A stretch of DNA of 64,000 bases from Thauera sp. (GCA_024235615.1 JACKMB010000005.1:248001-312000), one strand, 5' to 3'; positions 1-11,495 are shown, counted from the stretch's first letter. Notes: generated by a model from the sequence alone, not told the origin. A program made the numbers and translations.

Positions 1-2
1 CG

Positions 3-650
3 ACGGAAGACGCCCCCGCCCCGTCCACCGCACAGGACGCCACGCTGCCCGCGGCCCGCGTCGACGCCGAGTCGTCCCCACTCCCGGCGCCCGAGATCGC
101 GCCCCCGGTCGAGCCTGCCCCTGCCGAGCCCGCCCCCACCGAGCCTGCCCCTGCCGAGCCCCCACCCGCCGAGCCGGCCGTGGTTCCCGCCCCCTCGCCG
201 GCGCCGCCCGCACTCTGCCATGCGTGGGCCGACCTCAGCGCCAGCGAGGCCGACCGCCTCGTCCAGCGCCTGCGCCGCATCGGCATCACCGCGGCGCGCA
301 GCCGCAGCGAGACGCCCGAGGCCTGGTGGGTGCGCATCCCGCCGCAACGCAACCGCGGCGAGGCCGAGCGTCGCGTCGTCGAACTCAACCTGCTCGGCGT
401 CAGCGACACCTTCATCGTTCAGGAGTCCGGCCCCAACCAGAACGCGGTCTCGCTCGGCCTCTTCAAGACCGAGAACCGCGCCCGCATCCTGCTCGGCCAG
501 CTACGCGCCAAGGGCGTCGAGAATGCGGGCATCGAGCCGCGCATGAGCACGAGCTACCGCATCCAGGCCAACGTCCCGGCCAACGAGCTGCGCATCGTCG
601 AGTCGGCCGCGCCCGGGCTGCGCGCCAAGCGCCAGGCCTGCACGCGCTGA
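3..650 (+). CDS. SPOR-domain protein, 5' end outside window (partial)
   Basis: The reading frame is open to the left edge, so the true start lies outside the window. The first ~65 visible codons form a Pro/Ala/Glu-rich linker with repeated PAEP/PTEP-type units. About 140 residues follow that read like a SPOR (peptidoglycan-binding) domain: ADLSASEADRLVQRLRRIG, then WWVRIPP, then SLGLFKTENRARILLGQL. SPOR domains bind denuded septal glycan strands, so a role at the envelope or division site is likely. The gene ends 13 bp before coaE on the same strand. The domain is recognised by pattern only; the missing N-terminus probably holds a membrane anchor. Confidence 0.6.
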   Translation, partial: TEDAPAPSTAQDATLPAARVDAESSPLPAPEIAPPVEPAPAEPAPTEPAPAEPPPAEPAVVPAPSPAPPALCHAWADLSASEADRLVQRLRRIGITAARSRSETPEAWWVRIPPQRNRGEAERRVVELNLLGVSDTFIVQESGPNQNAVSLGLFKTENRARILLGQLRAKGVENAGIEPRMSTSYRIQANVPANELRIVESAAPGLRAKRQACTR

Positions 651-663
651 AGCGGAGAAGGGC

Positions 664-1278
664 ATGAGCGTGAAGCGTCCCTACATCGTCGGCCTCACCG
701 GCGGCATCGGTAGCGGCAAGAGCGCCGCCACCGACCGCTTCGCCGCGCTCGGCGCGAGCGTGGTCGACACCGACCGCATCGCCCACGAACTCACCGCCCC
801 CGGGGGCGGCGCCATCGAGGCCATCCACACAGCCTTCGGCGACGCCATGATCGCTCCAGACGGCAGCCTCGACCGCACCGCGATGCGCGCGCTCGCCTTC
901 CGCGAGCCGGATGCGCGCCGCCGCCTCGAGGCCATCCTGCACCCGATGATCCGCGCCGAGAGCGCCCGCCAGTGCGTGGCAGCCGGCGGCCCCTACGTGA
1001 TCCTCGCCGTACCCTTGCTGGTGGAGTCGGGCGGCTACCGCGAGCGCTGCGACCGCATCTGCGTGGTCGACTGCCCCGAGGCGCTGCAGCTCGAGCGCGT
1101 GCGCGCGCGCAACGGCCTCGCCGACGAACAGATCCGCGCCATCATGGCCGCACAGGCCAGCCGAGCGCAGCGCCTGGCCGCTGCCGACGACGTGATCGAC
1201 AACGCCGGCACGCTCGCCTCCCTGCACGCGCAGGTCGATCGCCTGCACGCCGCCTACCTCGCCGCCACGACGCACTGA
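664..1278 (+). CDS. coaE: Dephospho-CoA kinase
   Basis: 204 aa, usual length for CoaE, which phosphorylates dephospho-CoA with ATP in the last step of coenzyme A synthesis in the cytosol. The N-terminus has the P-loop GLTGGIGSGKSA (residues 10-21), followed by the family-typical VVDTDRIAHEL. Further in, the lid-region motif AILHPMIR and later VDCPEALQLERVRAR fit the family. A purine-rich GGAGAAGGG lies just before the ATG. It is probably cotranscribed with the SPOR gene upstream; zapD and yacG follow in the frequently seen coaE-zapD-yacG order. Confidence 0.95.
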   Translation: MSVKRPYIVGLTGGIGSGKSAATDRFAALGASVVDTDRIAHELTAPGGGAIEAIHTAFGDAMIAPDGSLDRTAMRALAFREPDARRRLEAILHPMIRAESARQCVAAGGPYVILAVPLLVESGGYRERCDRICVVDCPEALQLERVRARNGLADEQIRAIMAAQASRAQRLAAADDVIDNAGTLASLHAQVDRLHAAYLAATTH

Positions 1279-1311
1279 AACCGTGCCTCGCCGTGGCGGC
1301 AAGGGGGCCTG

Positions 1312-1320
1312 TGCTATCAT
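1312..1320 (+). promoter_or_regulatory. Candidate extended -10 promoter for zapD-yacG
   Basis: TGCTATCAT reads as an extended -10 (TG, one base, TATCAT) 44 bp before the zapD GTG, inside the 85-bp gap after coaE. I see no good -35 hexamer, as is allowed for extended -10 promoters. Inferred from pattern only. Confidence 0.4.
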
Positions 1321-1363
1321 CGGCGCGAATCAGAACAGGTGCGATACAGGCGGACACGCTGCG

Positions 1364-2119
1364 GTGATTAGCTACGAATATCCTCTCAACGAGCGCATCC
1401 GCACCCTGTTGCGCCTGGAGGACCTGTTCCTCAAGATCGCCCATTTCACCGCAGGCGCCGCGCCGCAGGATCACCACGTCGCGCTGCTGACCATCTTCGA
1501 GACGCTCGAGGTCGCCAGCCGCGCCGACCTCAAGGTCGACCTGGTGCAGGAACTTGAACGCCAGCGTCAGATCCTGATGTCCTTCCGCAACAACCCCGAG
1601 ATCTCCGAAGAGGCGCTCGCGGGCGCGCTCTACGAGATCGAGCAGGCCTCCACCGGGCTGCTCGCGATGGCGGGGAAGATCGGCCACTACCTGCGCGAGA
1701 ACGAGTGGCTGATGAGCATCCGCAGCCGCGCGGCGATCCCCGGCGGGGTGTGCCAGTTCGACCTGCCCTCCTACCACTACTGGCTCAACCGCGACCCGGC
1801 CGTGCGCCGCGGCGACCTCGGCACCTGGATCCAGCCGATGGCGCCGATCCGCGACGGCATCGAGATCGTGCTGCGCCTGCTGCGCGCCAGCGGCCACCCC
1901 GAGCCGCTGCATGCGCGCGCCGGCGCCTTCCAGCTGACCATGGCGGGACGCACCGCGCAGATGCTGCGCGTGCGCCTGGCGCAGTCCGAGACCGTGGTGC
2001 CCGAGATCAGCGCCAACAAGTACGCGCTCAACGTGCGCTTCATGCTGCCCGAGACGGTCGCGCGCCCGCGCGTCGCCGAACGCGACGTCGCCTTCGAGCT
2101 CACCTTCTGCAGCCTGTGA
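1364..2119 (+). CDS. zapD: Cell division protein ZapD
   Basis: 251 aa from a GTG start ([13 protein letters not shown]), close to the 247 aa of E. coli ZapD. I chose this start because alignment to the family begins at [12 protein letters not shown]; an upstream in-frame ATG at 1283 would add 27 low-quality residues. ZapD is a cytosolic protein that crosslinks FtsZ filaments and helps Z-ring assembly. Conserved stretches include RLEDLF near the N-terminus, [12 protein letters not shown] mid-protein and KYALNVRFM near the C-terminus. The stop is 2 bp before yacG, so the two are translationally close. Confidence 0.93.
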   Translation: MISYEYPLNERIRTLLRLEDLFLKIAHFTAGAAPQDHHVALLTIFETLEVASRADLKVDLVQELERQRQILMSFRNNPEISEEALAGALYEIEQASTGLLAMAGKIGHYLRENEWLMSIRSRAAIPGGVCQFDLPSYHYWLNRDPAVRRGDLGTWIQPMAPIRDGIEIVLRLLRASGHPEPLHARAGAFQLTMAGRTAQMLRVRLAQSETVVPEISANKYALNVRFMLPETVARPRVAERDVAFELTFCSL

Positions 2120-2121
2120 AC

Positions 2122-2343
2122 ATGAGCACCCGCGTCCGCACCGTGCGCTGCCCCACCTGCGGCAAGGACGTCGAGTGGAAGCCGGAGAGCCGCTGGCGGC
2201 CGTTCTGCTCGGCGCGCTGCAAGCAGATCGATCTCGGCGAGTGGGCCTCGGAAGGCTACCGCGTGCCGAGCTCACCGCCCGACGCACCGCTCGACGAGAT
2301 CGACTATCAGCCGCCCGGCGCGGGCGAGATTCGGCGACGCTGA
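2122..2343 (+). CDS. yacG: DNA gyrase inhibitor YacG, zinc-binding
   Basis: 73 aa. Four cysteines in the family pattern CPTC...CSARC (C10, C13, C29, C33) form the zinc site, followed by the conserved [12 protein letters not shown]. YacG is a small protein known in E. coli to bind GyrB and inhibit gyrase. The start is the ATG just after the zapD stop; a much longer in-frame open frame upstream is a shadow over zapD. The C-terminus is an acidic and Pro-rich tail typical of the family. It converges on the Nudix gene, whose stop is 40 bp away. Confidence 0.93.
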   Translation: MSTRVRTVRCPTCGKDVEWKPESRWRPFCSARCKQIDLGEWASEGYRVPSSPPDAPLDEIDYQPPGAGEIRRR

Positions 2344-2383
2344 ACGGCGCAGCTCCGCGCCCCCTCACGCGGCAAGCACGCGC

Positions 2384-3334
2384 TCACTCCCGGGCGGTTC
2401 TCCAGATCGCGCGGATCGCGGCGATGCCGTGCGCGCCGGCGTCGCGCGCGCGCTCCATGTCGTCCGCCGCCAGCCCGCCGAGCGCGAATACCGGCAGCGG
2501 CAGGCCCGCCGCCGTGGCGGCGAACCCTTCCCAGCCCATGCCGGCCTGCCCGGGATGGGTCAGGGTCGGCAGCACCGGTCCGAGCAGGGCGTAGTCGAGT
2601 TCCAGCGCCGCGGCACGCTCGAGCTCCGTGCGATCGTGACAGGACGCCCCCACCCAGGGGAAATCCGGTCGTCCCTGCGCCGCCATCAGGCGACGCGCCG
2701 GCAGATGCACGCCGTCGGCACCGATGCGGCGCGCAAGCGCCTCGTCCCCATTCACCAGCAGCAGGCCGCCATGTGCGCGCACACGCGCCAGCACCGCGCG
2801 CGCGAAGTCCTCGCGCGCATCTTCGGGCAGCGCGCCCTCACGCACCTGCACCAGGCGCAGGCCGGCGGCGAGCGCGCGCTCCAGGGCCTCGAGCTGGGCG
2901 TCGACGCCGATCTCCGCGGCGTGGGTGATGGCCATCGTGCGCGGCAGGCGCAAGGCCTTCAGGATCGGTCCGTTGGCGGGCAGCATCGGCTCGCGCGCGG
3001 GGCCCTCGGGACGCACCCAGGCGAGCGCGCTGTGCACCCGGTCGGCGAGCTCGCCCTCCCAGGCCACCACCTCGTGGAAGTGCAGGCGCACATGGGCGTG
3101 CTCGTAGAGGTGCTCGCGGCACAGCCAGGGCCGCAGCCGGGTGACGCGGATGCCGAGCTCCTCGTCGAGCTCGCGGATCAGCGCCTGCGCCGGGCTCTCG
3201 CCGGGCTCGACCTTGCCGCCGGGAAACTCCCAGTAGCCCGCATACACAGTATCGGGCGCGCGCTGGCCGAGCAGGTAGCAACCGTCCTCGCGCAGCAGCA
3301 CGCCAGCGGCGACCTCCACCCGCTTGCGCGTCAT
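2384..3334 (-). CDS. Nudix hydrolase fused to a ThiE-like domain
   Basis: 316 aa. Residues 1 to about 130 are a MutT-type Nudix domain with an intact Nudix box at 40-62 (G-x5-E-x7-REL-x-EE-L-G-I) and 8-oxo-dGTPase-like framing (GYWEFPGGKVEPGE). Residues ~135-316 form a TIM-barrel domain like thiamine phosphate synthase (GADGVHLPARRL, YALLGPVLPTLTHPG). Residues that bind HMP-PP and Mg in true ThiE are altered: QVREG instead of QYRNK, VNGDE instead of VNDD. It may therefore not make thiamine phosphate, and a normal thiE sits at 34211-34852. The ATG overlaps the stop of the AAA gene upstream (ATGA). Fusions of this sort are usually annotated as MutT-like; the true substrate is unknown. Confidence 0.88.
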   Translation of the reverse strand: MTRKRVEVAAGVLLREDGCYLLGQRAPDTVYAGYWEFPGGKVEPGESPAQALIRELDEELGIRVTRLRPWLCREHLYEHAHVRLHFHEVVAWEGELADRVHSALAWVRPEGPAREPMLPANGPILKALRLPRTMAITHAAEIGVDAQLEALERALAAGLRLVQVREGALPEDAREDFARAVLARVRAHGGLLLVNGDEALARRIGADGVHLPARRLMAAQGRPDFPWVGASCHDRTELERAAALELDYALLGPVLPTLTHPGQAGMGWEGFAATAAGLPLPVFALGGLAADDMERARDAGAHGIAAIRAIWRTARE

Positions 3335-4206
3335 CGTGCGTCGTCCAGCAGGCGGCCGGCGTGGTCGCGGGCGAACTGCCAGGCGACGCGGCCCGAGCGC
3401 GAGCCCCGCATCAGCGCCCACTGCAGCGCCTCCTGGCGGGACGAGGCAATTTCGTCTTCGCTTGCGCCGAAGCTGCGCAGCCAGTGTGCGACGATGTCGA
3501 GGTACTCGTCCTGGCTGAAGGGGTAGAAGGAGATCCACAGGCCGAAGCGCTCGGACAGCGAGATCTTCTCCTCCACCGCCTCGCCCGGGTGCAGCTCGCC
3601 ATCGACGTGGCGGGCCTGCAGGTTCTCGTCGTGGTACTCCGGCATGAGGTGGCGGCGGTTGGAGGTGGCGTAGATCAGTACGTTGTCCGACATCGCCGAC
3701 ACCGAGCCGTCGAGCACGCTCTTCAAGGCCTTGTAGGCGTCCTCACCCTCCTCGAAGGAGAGATCGTCGCAGAACAGGATGAAGCGCTCCGGCCGGCCGG
3801 CGATCAGCTCGACGATCTCGGGCAGGTCGACCAGATCGGTCTTGTCGACCTCGATCAGGCGCAGGCCACGCGCAGCGTATTCGGTGAGCAGGGCCTTGAC
3901 CAGCGAGGACTTGCCGGTGCCGCGCGCGCCGGTGAGGAGCACGTTGTTGGCACGCCGGCCGGCGAGGAACTGGCGGGTGTTGCGGTCGATGCGCGCCTTC
4001 TGGTCATCCACGTCCTGGATATCGGCGAGCGTGATGCGGTGCGGCGCGCGCACGGGACGCAGCTCGGCGCGGCCGTGGCGGCGCTGCCAGCGGAAGGCGA
4101 GCGCAGCGTCCCAGTCGGGCGCGGCGGCGGGGCCGGGCAGCAGGGTTTCGAGGCGTGCCAGCACCCCTTCGGCGCGGGCGAGCAGGTCAGCGAGTTCCTT
4201 GGTCAT
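3331..4206 (-). CDS. DUF815-family AAA ATPase
   Basis: 291 aa, ATP-binding protein of the DUF815 family, cytosolic, biological role unknown. Walker A is GARGTGKSS (residues 93-101). A Walker B-like stretch FILFCDDLSFE and a sensor-like LIYATSNRRHL follow, then HPGEAVEEKISLSERFGLW, a family hallmark. It is translationally coupled to the Nudix/ThiE fusion downstream through ATGA and overlapped by the 44-codon membrane ORF upstream. The constant pairing suggests one functional unit, which is inference. Confidence 0.88.
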   Translation of the reverse strand: MTKELADLLARAEGVLARLETLLPGPAAAPDWDAALAFRWQRRHGRAELRPVRAPHRITLADIQDVDDQKARIDRNTRQFLAGRRANNVLLTGARGTGKSSLVKALLTEYAARGLRLIEVDKTDLVDLPEIVELIAGRPERFILFCDDLSFEEGEDAYKALKSVLDGSVSAMSDNVLIYATSNRRHLMPEYHDENLQARHVDGELHPGEAVEEKISLSERFGLWISFYPFSQDEYLDIVAHWLRSFGASEDEIASSRQEALQWALMRGSRSGRVAWQFARDHAGRLLDDAR

Positions 4207-4321
4207 CGGGGTTTCCGCAATCGTCCCGGTCGCAAGCGGGCGCGGACGGCTGGCGCAGGGCGAGCCCGACGACCAGGAGCAGCGCGAGCGCGACGCCGAG
4301 TTCTAGAAAGATCAGCCACAC
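4187..4321 (-). CDS. Small single-span membrane protein (hypothetical)
   Basis: 44 codons from GTG (V-W-L-I-F-L-E-L-G-V-A-L...). One hydrophobic helix covers residues 2-22 (LELGVALALLLVVGLAL), followed by a short polar tail with two cysteines (C30, C35). A GGAG sits 7 bp before the GTG. The stop lies 20 bp inside the following AAA ATPase gene, which suggests translational coupling. I do not recognise a family. It could be a chance ORF, but the Shine-Dalgarno site, the clean helix and the position argue for a real gene. Confidence 0.5.
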   Translation of the reverse strand: MWLIFLELGVALALLLVVGLALRQPSAPACDRDDCGNPDDQGTR

Positions 4322-4352
4322 CGTCCGTCTCCGGCAGTCCGTGGGGGCCCGG

Positions 4353-4358
4353 TATACT
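4353..4358 (+). promoter_or_regulatory. Candidate -10 element for mltA
   Basis: TATACT, 27 bp before the mltA ATG and inside the divergent gap with the membrane ORF. It is a good match to the sigma-70 -10; no convincing -35 is seen. Confidence 0.4.
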
Positions 4359-4385
4359 GGCGGCAAAGACAGCCGAGTTCAACCG

Positions 4386-5642
4386 ATGCCCCGCAAGATG
4401 TTCCGCCGCACCCGCAGCACCCTCCTGCCCTCCCTCCCTGCCTTGCTGCTGGCCGCCTGCGCCGCCCTGCCGGGCACGCCCGAACCCTCGGGCGAGCGCG
4501 CCTGCGTCCCCTGCCCGAGTTGCCCGCCTTGCCCCGGCGCGCCGTCGGTTGCTGCGCCGGGCGCCCCCGCAGCCCCGGCCACCCCTGCTGCCGCCGCACC
4601 GCAGGCGAGCGACTGGAGCGCGATCGAGGGCTGGCAGCGTGACGAACTGTCGGCGGCCTGGCCGGCGCTGCGCGCGTCCTGCTCCACCCTGGTGCGGCAG
4701 GCGCAATGGAAGACGGTGTGCGACGAGGCCGCGCGCCTGGGTGGCGCGCCCGACGGCGGCACGGTGCGCCGCTTCTTCGAGAGCCGCTTCACGCCATGGC
4801 AGCTGGTCAATGCCGACGGCAGCGCGAACGGCCTGGTCACCGGCTACTACGAGCCACTGATCCGCGGCAGCCGCAGCCGCAACGCGCGCAGCCCCTGGCC
4901 GATCCACGGCGTGCCGCAGGACATGCTGACGATCGAGCTCGCCGACGTGTATCCCGAACTGAAGAGCCTGCGCCTGCGCGGCCGTCTGGTCGGCAACAAG
5001 GTGCTGCCGTACTGGAATCGCCAGCAGCTCGCCGAACGCCAGGTCCCCGCCCCGGTACTGCTATGGGCGGACGACCCGATCGAGCTCTTCTTCCTCCAGG
5101 TACAGGGTTCGGGGCGCGTGCAGCTTCCCGACGGCAGCCTGGTGCGGATCGGCTACGCCGACCAGAACGGCCACCCCTACCAGTCGATCGGACGCTGGCT
5201 GGTCGCCCAGGGCGAGCTGACGCTGGACAAGGCCTCGATGGATGGAATCAAGCGCTGGGCGCAGGACAACCCGCAGCGCCTGCAGGAGCTGCTCAACGCC
5301 AACCCGAGCTACGTGTTCTTCCGCGAGATGCCGGCCTCGGGCGGCGGACCGGTCGGGGCGCTCGGCGTGCCGCTGTCCGAGGGACGCAGCATTGCGGTGG
5401 ATCCGCGCTACGTCCCGCTGGGGGCGCCGGTTTTCCTGGCGACGACGCAGCCGCTGAGCGAGCGGCCGCTCGAGCGCCTGGTGATGGCGCAGGACACCGG
5501 GGGTGCGATCAAGGGTGCGGTGCGCGCGGACTTCTTTTGGGGCTTCGGCGCGGAAGCCGGCCGCGAGGCGGGCAAGATGCGCCAGCAGGGGCGGATGTGG
5601 GTGCTGTTGCCGAAAGGCATGAAGCCGCCCGTGCCGCGCTGA
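4386..5642 (+). CDS. mltA: Membrane-bound lytic murein transglycosylase A
   Basis: 418 aa lipoprotein. The N-terminus has basic residues, a hydrophobic stretch and a lipobox ending LAAC (Cys ~25), so it should be anchored in the outer membrane. A Cys/Pro/Ala-rich linker follows. The catalytic part shows VTGYYEPLIRGS, LFFLQVQGSG, RIGYADQNGHPY and, near the C-terminus, MAQDTGGAIKGAVRADFFWG, which carries the catalytic Asp region of the double-psi barrel. MltA cleaves peptidoglycan to 1,6-anhydromuropeptides. An ATG 12 bp further in is an alternative start. The gene is monocistronic and converges on dsbC. Confidence 0.95.
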   Translation: MPRKMFRRTRSTLLPSLPALLLAACAALPGTPEPSGERACVPCPSCPPCPGAPSVAAPGAPAAPATPAAAAPQASDWSAIEGWQRDELSAAWPALRASCSTLVRQAQWKTVCDEAARLGGAPDGGTVRRFFESRFTPWQLVNADGSANGLVTGYYEPLIRGSRSRNARSPWPIHGVPQDMLTIELADVYPELKSLRLRGRLVGNKVLPYWNRQQLAERQVPAPVLLWADDPIELFFLQVQGSGRVQLPDGSLVRIGYADQNGHPYQSIGRWLVAQGELTLDKASMDGIKRWAQDNPQRLQELLNANPSYVFFREMPASGGGPVGALGVPLSEGRSIAVDPRYVPLGAPVFLATTQPLSERPLERLVMAQDTGGAIKGAVRADFFWGFGAEAGREAGKMRQQGRMWVLLPKGMKPPVPR

Positions 5643-5666
5643 TGCCCGCCCGCGGTAGGCAGACGG

Positions 5667-6392
5667 TCAACGCTTGGCGGCGTCGATCGCCTTCTCGAGC
5701 TCGGCTTTCGGCAGGTAGCCGCCGATACGCGAACCGTCGGCAAGGAAGATCGTCGGCGTGCCGCTGATGCGCAGGCTCTGGCCGAGTTCGACGTTGCGCG
5801 CGATGGTCGCGGTGTCGCAGCTCGCCTTCGCCGGCTCCTTGCCGTCGACCACCCAGTCGGTCCACGCCTTGCCCTTGTCCTTCGCGCACCAGATGTTGTC
5901 GGATTTGTTGCGAGAATCCTCGCTCAGGATCGGATAGAGGAAGGTGTAGACGGTGACGTCTTCCATCTGCGCGAGATCCTTGCCAAGGCGCTTGCAGTAG
6001 CCGCAGTTGGGATCCTCGAAGGTGGCGATCACGCGCGTACCCTTGCCCTTGACCACCTTCACCGCCTGGTCGAGCGGGAGGGTCGAGAAATCGATCGCGG
6101 AGAGCTGGTTCAGGCGCGCCTGGGTCACGTCACGACGGCTTGCGGTGTCGATGATGCTGCCGTCGATGATGAAGCTGTTCTTGGCGTCGGTATAGACGAG
6201 CTGGCCGTTCTTCAGCACGACCTCGTACAGCCCGGCGTAGTCGGTGCGCGTGACCTTCTCCACCGCCGGCGCGCCGATGAAGGCCTCCATGCTCTTCTTG
6301 ACCTCGGCTTCGTCCGCGTGCGCGAGCGTGGCCGCGCAGAGCGCCAGGGCGAGGCCGAGCGGCCGGATCAGGGATGGGACGGAAACATTCAT
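5667..6392 (-). CDS. dsbC: Thiol:disulfide interchange protein DsbC
   Basis: 241 aa with a Sec signal peptide (cleavage after AHA, about residue 22), so periplasmic. An N-terminal dimerisation region (YEVVLKNGQLVYTD) precedes a thioredoxin fold with the active site CGYC at 130-133 and the cis-Pro motif ISGTPTIFLADGSRIGGY near the end. Two more cysteines in the C-terminal part (IWCAKD, KASCDT) match the structural disulfide of DsbC. DsbC isomerises wrong disulfides in exported proteins and is kept reduced by DsbD. It follows a UbiH-family gene by 17 bp on the same strand, suggesting cotranscription. Confidence 0.95.
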   Translation of the reverse strand: MNVSVPSLIRPLGLALALCAATLAHADEAEVKKSMEAFIGAPAVEKVTRTDYAGLYEVVLKNGQLVYTDAKNSFIIDGSIIDTASRRDVTQARLNQLSAIDFSTLPLDQAVKVVKGKGTRVIATFEDPNCGYCKRLGKDLAQMEDVTVYTFLYPILSEDSRNKSDNIWCAKDKGKAWTDWVVDGKEPAKASCDTATIARNVELGQSLRISGTPTIFLADGSRIGGYLPKAELEKAIDAAKR

Positions 6393-6409
6393 CAGGTTCT
6401 CCACAGGAT

Positions 6410-7573
6410 TCAGAAACGGCCGTTGGCCGCGTAGCGCACAAGCGCGTTCTTTAAGACCGGAAGCTGCCCGGTCAGGTTCATTCCGACGTTGCGCAGCGAC
6501 GACAGCAAGGGGTCTTGGCGCCCGAACAGTCGGCTCAACGCGTGGGTGGTGTATTGGAGCAAAAAGGGCTCCTCGGCGCGCATGCGGGCGTAACGCCGCA
6601 GCACCGAAAGCTCTCCCGCATCCCGCCAGGAAGGCAGCGCCGCGAGGACCTCCGCCAGCGCCTTCGCATCCTGGAAGCCGAGGTTGATCCCGTGCCCCGA
6701 GAGCGGGTGGATCGCGTGCGCGGCATCGCCGATCAGCGCGACGCGCGGACGCACCACCTCTTCCACCCGCATCAGGCGCAGCGGGAACGCCGCGCGCTGC
6801 CCGGCGAGCTCGAGCTTGCCGAGTGCCCTCCCGCCGGCGGCCTCCACGCGCGCGCAGAAGGGCTCCGGGTCGAGCGCGAGCAACTCGTCGGCGAGGGCGT
6901 CGGGCGCCGACCACACCAACGACATGGTGCGCCCGGGCAGGGGCAGCCAGGCGAGCACACCGTCGGCGCGGAACCACTGGAAGGCCACCCCGTGATTGGG
7001 GCGCTCGCAGACGAAGTTCGCCACCACACCGCGCTCGCCGTAAGGCTTGACCGTGGCCTCGATCCCGGCACGTTCGCGCACCCAGGAGTCGCGCCCGTCC
7101 GCACCGATCACCAGCGCGGCCTGCAGGCTGCGGCCGTCGTCGAGGCGCAGCGTAGCCACGTCCGCATCGATCTCCAGCGCAGCCGGCGTCGCCGGGCAGA
7201 ACAGCGTGACGTTGTGCTGGCGCTTGAGGCTCTCCCAGATCTCCACGTGCACCAGGCTGGACTCGCCGATCCAGGCCAGCTCCTCGAGGCCGCTGTCGTA
7301 GGCCGAGAACACGAGCTCTCCACCGGCGTCGCCGTGAATACGCATCTCGGAGACCGGGCCGAGTCGGTCATGGTCGAGATGCGCCCACACACCGAGTTCG
7401 TCGAGGAAGCGCGCGCTCGCCGGACTATAGGCGTAGATGCGCGCATCCCAGCCCGTGGGACGACGCGGCGCGGCATGCTCGACCACGGCGATGCGCAGCG
7501 CACTGCGCCGCAGCGCCACCGCCAGCGCCGCACCGGCGAGGCCGCCGCCGACGATGATGAGATCGAATTTCAT
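6410..7573 (-). CDS. UbiH/UbiF/COQ6-family FAD-dependent hydroxylase
   Basis: 387 aa from MKFDLIIVGGG; an ATG two codons further out is possible. It is a class A flavin monooxygenase: N-terminal dinucleotide fold GGGLAGAALA, middle GADGRDSWVRE (DG motif), and C-terminal GDAAHAIHPLSGHGINLG, which is the FAD ribityl-binding motif with the ubiquinone-hydroxylase signature. Likely role is a ring hydroxylation in ubiquinone biosynthesis at the inner membrane. Which position is hydroxylated cannot be told from sequence alone, so no symbol is given. dsbC lies directly downstream. Confidence 0.88.
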   Translation of the reverse strand: MKFDLIIVGGGLAGAALAVALRRSALRIAVVEHAAPRRPTGWDARIYAYSPASARFLDELGVWAHLDHDRLGPVSEMRIHGDAGGELVFSAYDSGLEELAWIGESSLVHVEIWESLKRQHNVTLFCPATPAALEIDADVATLRLDDGRSLQAALVIGADGRDSWVRERAGIEATVKPYGERGVVANFVCERPNHGVAFQWFRADGVLAWLPLPGRTMSLVWSAPDALADELLALDPEPFCARVEAAGGRALGKLELAGQRAAFPLRLMRVEEVVRPRVALIGDAAHAIHPLSGHGINLGFQDAKALAEVLAALPSWRDAGELSVLRRYARMRAEEPFLLQYTTHALSRLFGRQDPLLSSLRNVGMNLTGQLPVLKNALVRYAANGRF

Positions 7574-7753
7574 GACCATTCCCGACACTTCAGCACAGCC
7601 CGGAATTGTGCCCGAGGGCGCACCTCGCCGTCACGCCTGCCATGCGTGTCTTGCTGCGTACCCGTGTCTGGGGGCGTCTCGGGCGTGGATTGGTTCGCAG
7701 TCAGGCGCGGCGTGTCGTTTTTGGGGGAGGGGTTCTACGGGACGTAGACGGCG

Positions 7754-7789
7754 CAACGCCCCAGGCACGAAGAGGTGCGTGGGGCGTTG
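7754..7789 (-). terminator. Hairpin downstream of 5S rRNA
   Basis: A 15-bp stem with one mismatch (7754-7768 with 7775-7789) around a 6-base loop lies 13 bp past the 3' end of 5S. The T-rich stretch (TTTTGT) is on the plus-strand side, so it is a poor classical terminator for the rRNA operon, though position and strength make that the most likely role. Confidence 0.55.
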
Positions 7790-7801
7790 TTTTGTGGGTT
7801 A

Positions 7802-7916
7802 GTCTGACGATGACCTACTTTCACGAGGGCGGACCTCACTATCATCGGCGCGTGTGCGTTTCACGGTCCTGTTCGGGAAGGGAAGGGGTGGTTCCACACA
7901 GCTATGGTCGTCAGAC
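7802..7916 (-). rRNA. rrf: 5S ribosomal RNA
   Basis: About 115 nt. The two ends are complementary (GTCTGACGA at one end, TCGTCAGAC at the other), giving helix I. The inner sequence contains the conserved CCGAACAGGACCGTGAAAC-like region in the minus-strand sense. It is the last gene of the rRNA operon. Confidence 0.95.
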
Positions 7917-8029
7917 TTTGACTTGTTCTTCAGCGTTTTGGCTGCTGAAGCAAAGATTGGAAGAAGTGTTGTGTGATTGTCTGGAGATCGTGTGATGTCC
8001 AGAGGATCGAGTTCGTTTTGTTTTGAAGG

Positions 8030-11029
<3,000 letters not shown>

Positions 11030-11187
11030 CCTTGGACCCTCCTCGATGTTGCCACCGCGAAGGCCCGCGTACAGGAACGAACTCGTTTGTGCGACCCGAC
11101 GCTACGCTGACAAGCTCAGCGCCGGATCAATGCAATCACACAACTTGCAGTACGCACCGGCTCGGTACGTACTACACTTCTTCCACT

Positions 11188-11200
11188 TTGTTAAAGAGCA
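11188..11200 (-). promoter_or_regulatory. boxA antitermination element before 23S
   Basis: In minus-strand sense it reads TGCTCTTTAACAA, a full match to the boxA consensus bound by NusB-S10. It lies between tRNA-Ala and 23S, where the second boxA of many rRNA operons is found, and keeps transcription Rho-resistant. Confidence 0.85.
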
Positions 11201-11319
11201 CGACTCGTGAAGAGTCAGGAGTAAGGAGTGCCGTGCACACCACGCACGTCCCACTCGTCACGCCTGACGCCACACACCCCTCGAGGACTTTCCACACTGC
11301 AGGATTTTCCACCCTGCGC

Positions 11320-11395
11320 TGGTGGAGCTGGTCGGGATCGAACCGACGACCTACGGCTTGCAAAGCCGCCGCTCTCCCAGCTGAGCTACAGCCCC
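11320..11395 (-). tRNA. tRNA-Ala (anticodon TGC)
   Basis: 76 nt with encoded CCA. The acceptor stem GGGGCTG pairs with CAGCTCC (one G-U), the D-arm is AGCTCAGCTGGGAGAGC, the anticodon loop contains TTTGCAA, and the T-loop is GTTCGATCC. Standard spacer tRNA. Confidence 0.98.
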
Positions 11396-11418
11396 CCTGT
11401 CTCGAGCATCCCTTGATT

Positions 11419-11495
11419 TGGTGGGTCTGGTTGGGTTCGAACCAACGACCCCCGCCTTATCAAGACGGTGCTCTAACCAGCTGAGCTACAGACCC
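11419..11495 (-). tRNA. tRNA-Ile (anticodon GAT)
   Basis: 77 nt with encoded CCA. The acceptor stem GGGTCTG pairs with CAGACCC, the anticodon loop contains TTGATAA, and the T-loop is GTTCGAACC. It lies between 16S and tRNA-Ala in the classical Ile-Ala order. Confidence 0.98.
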
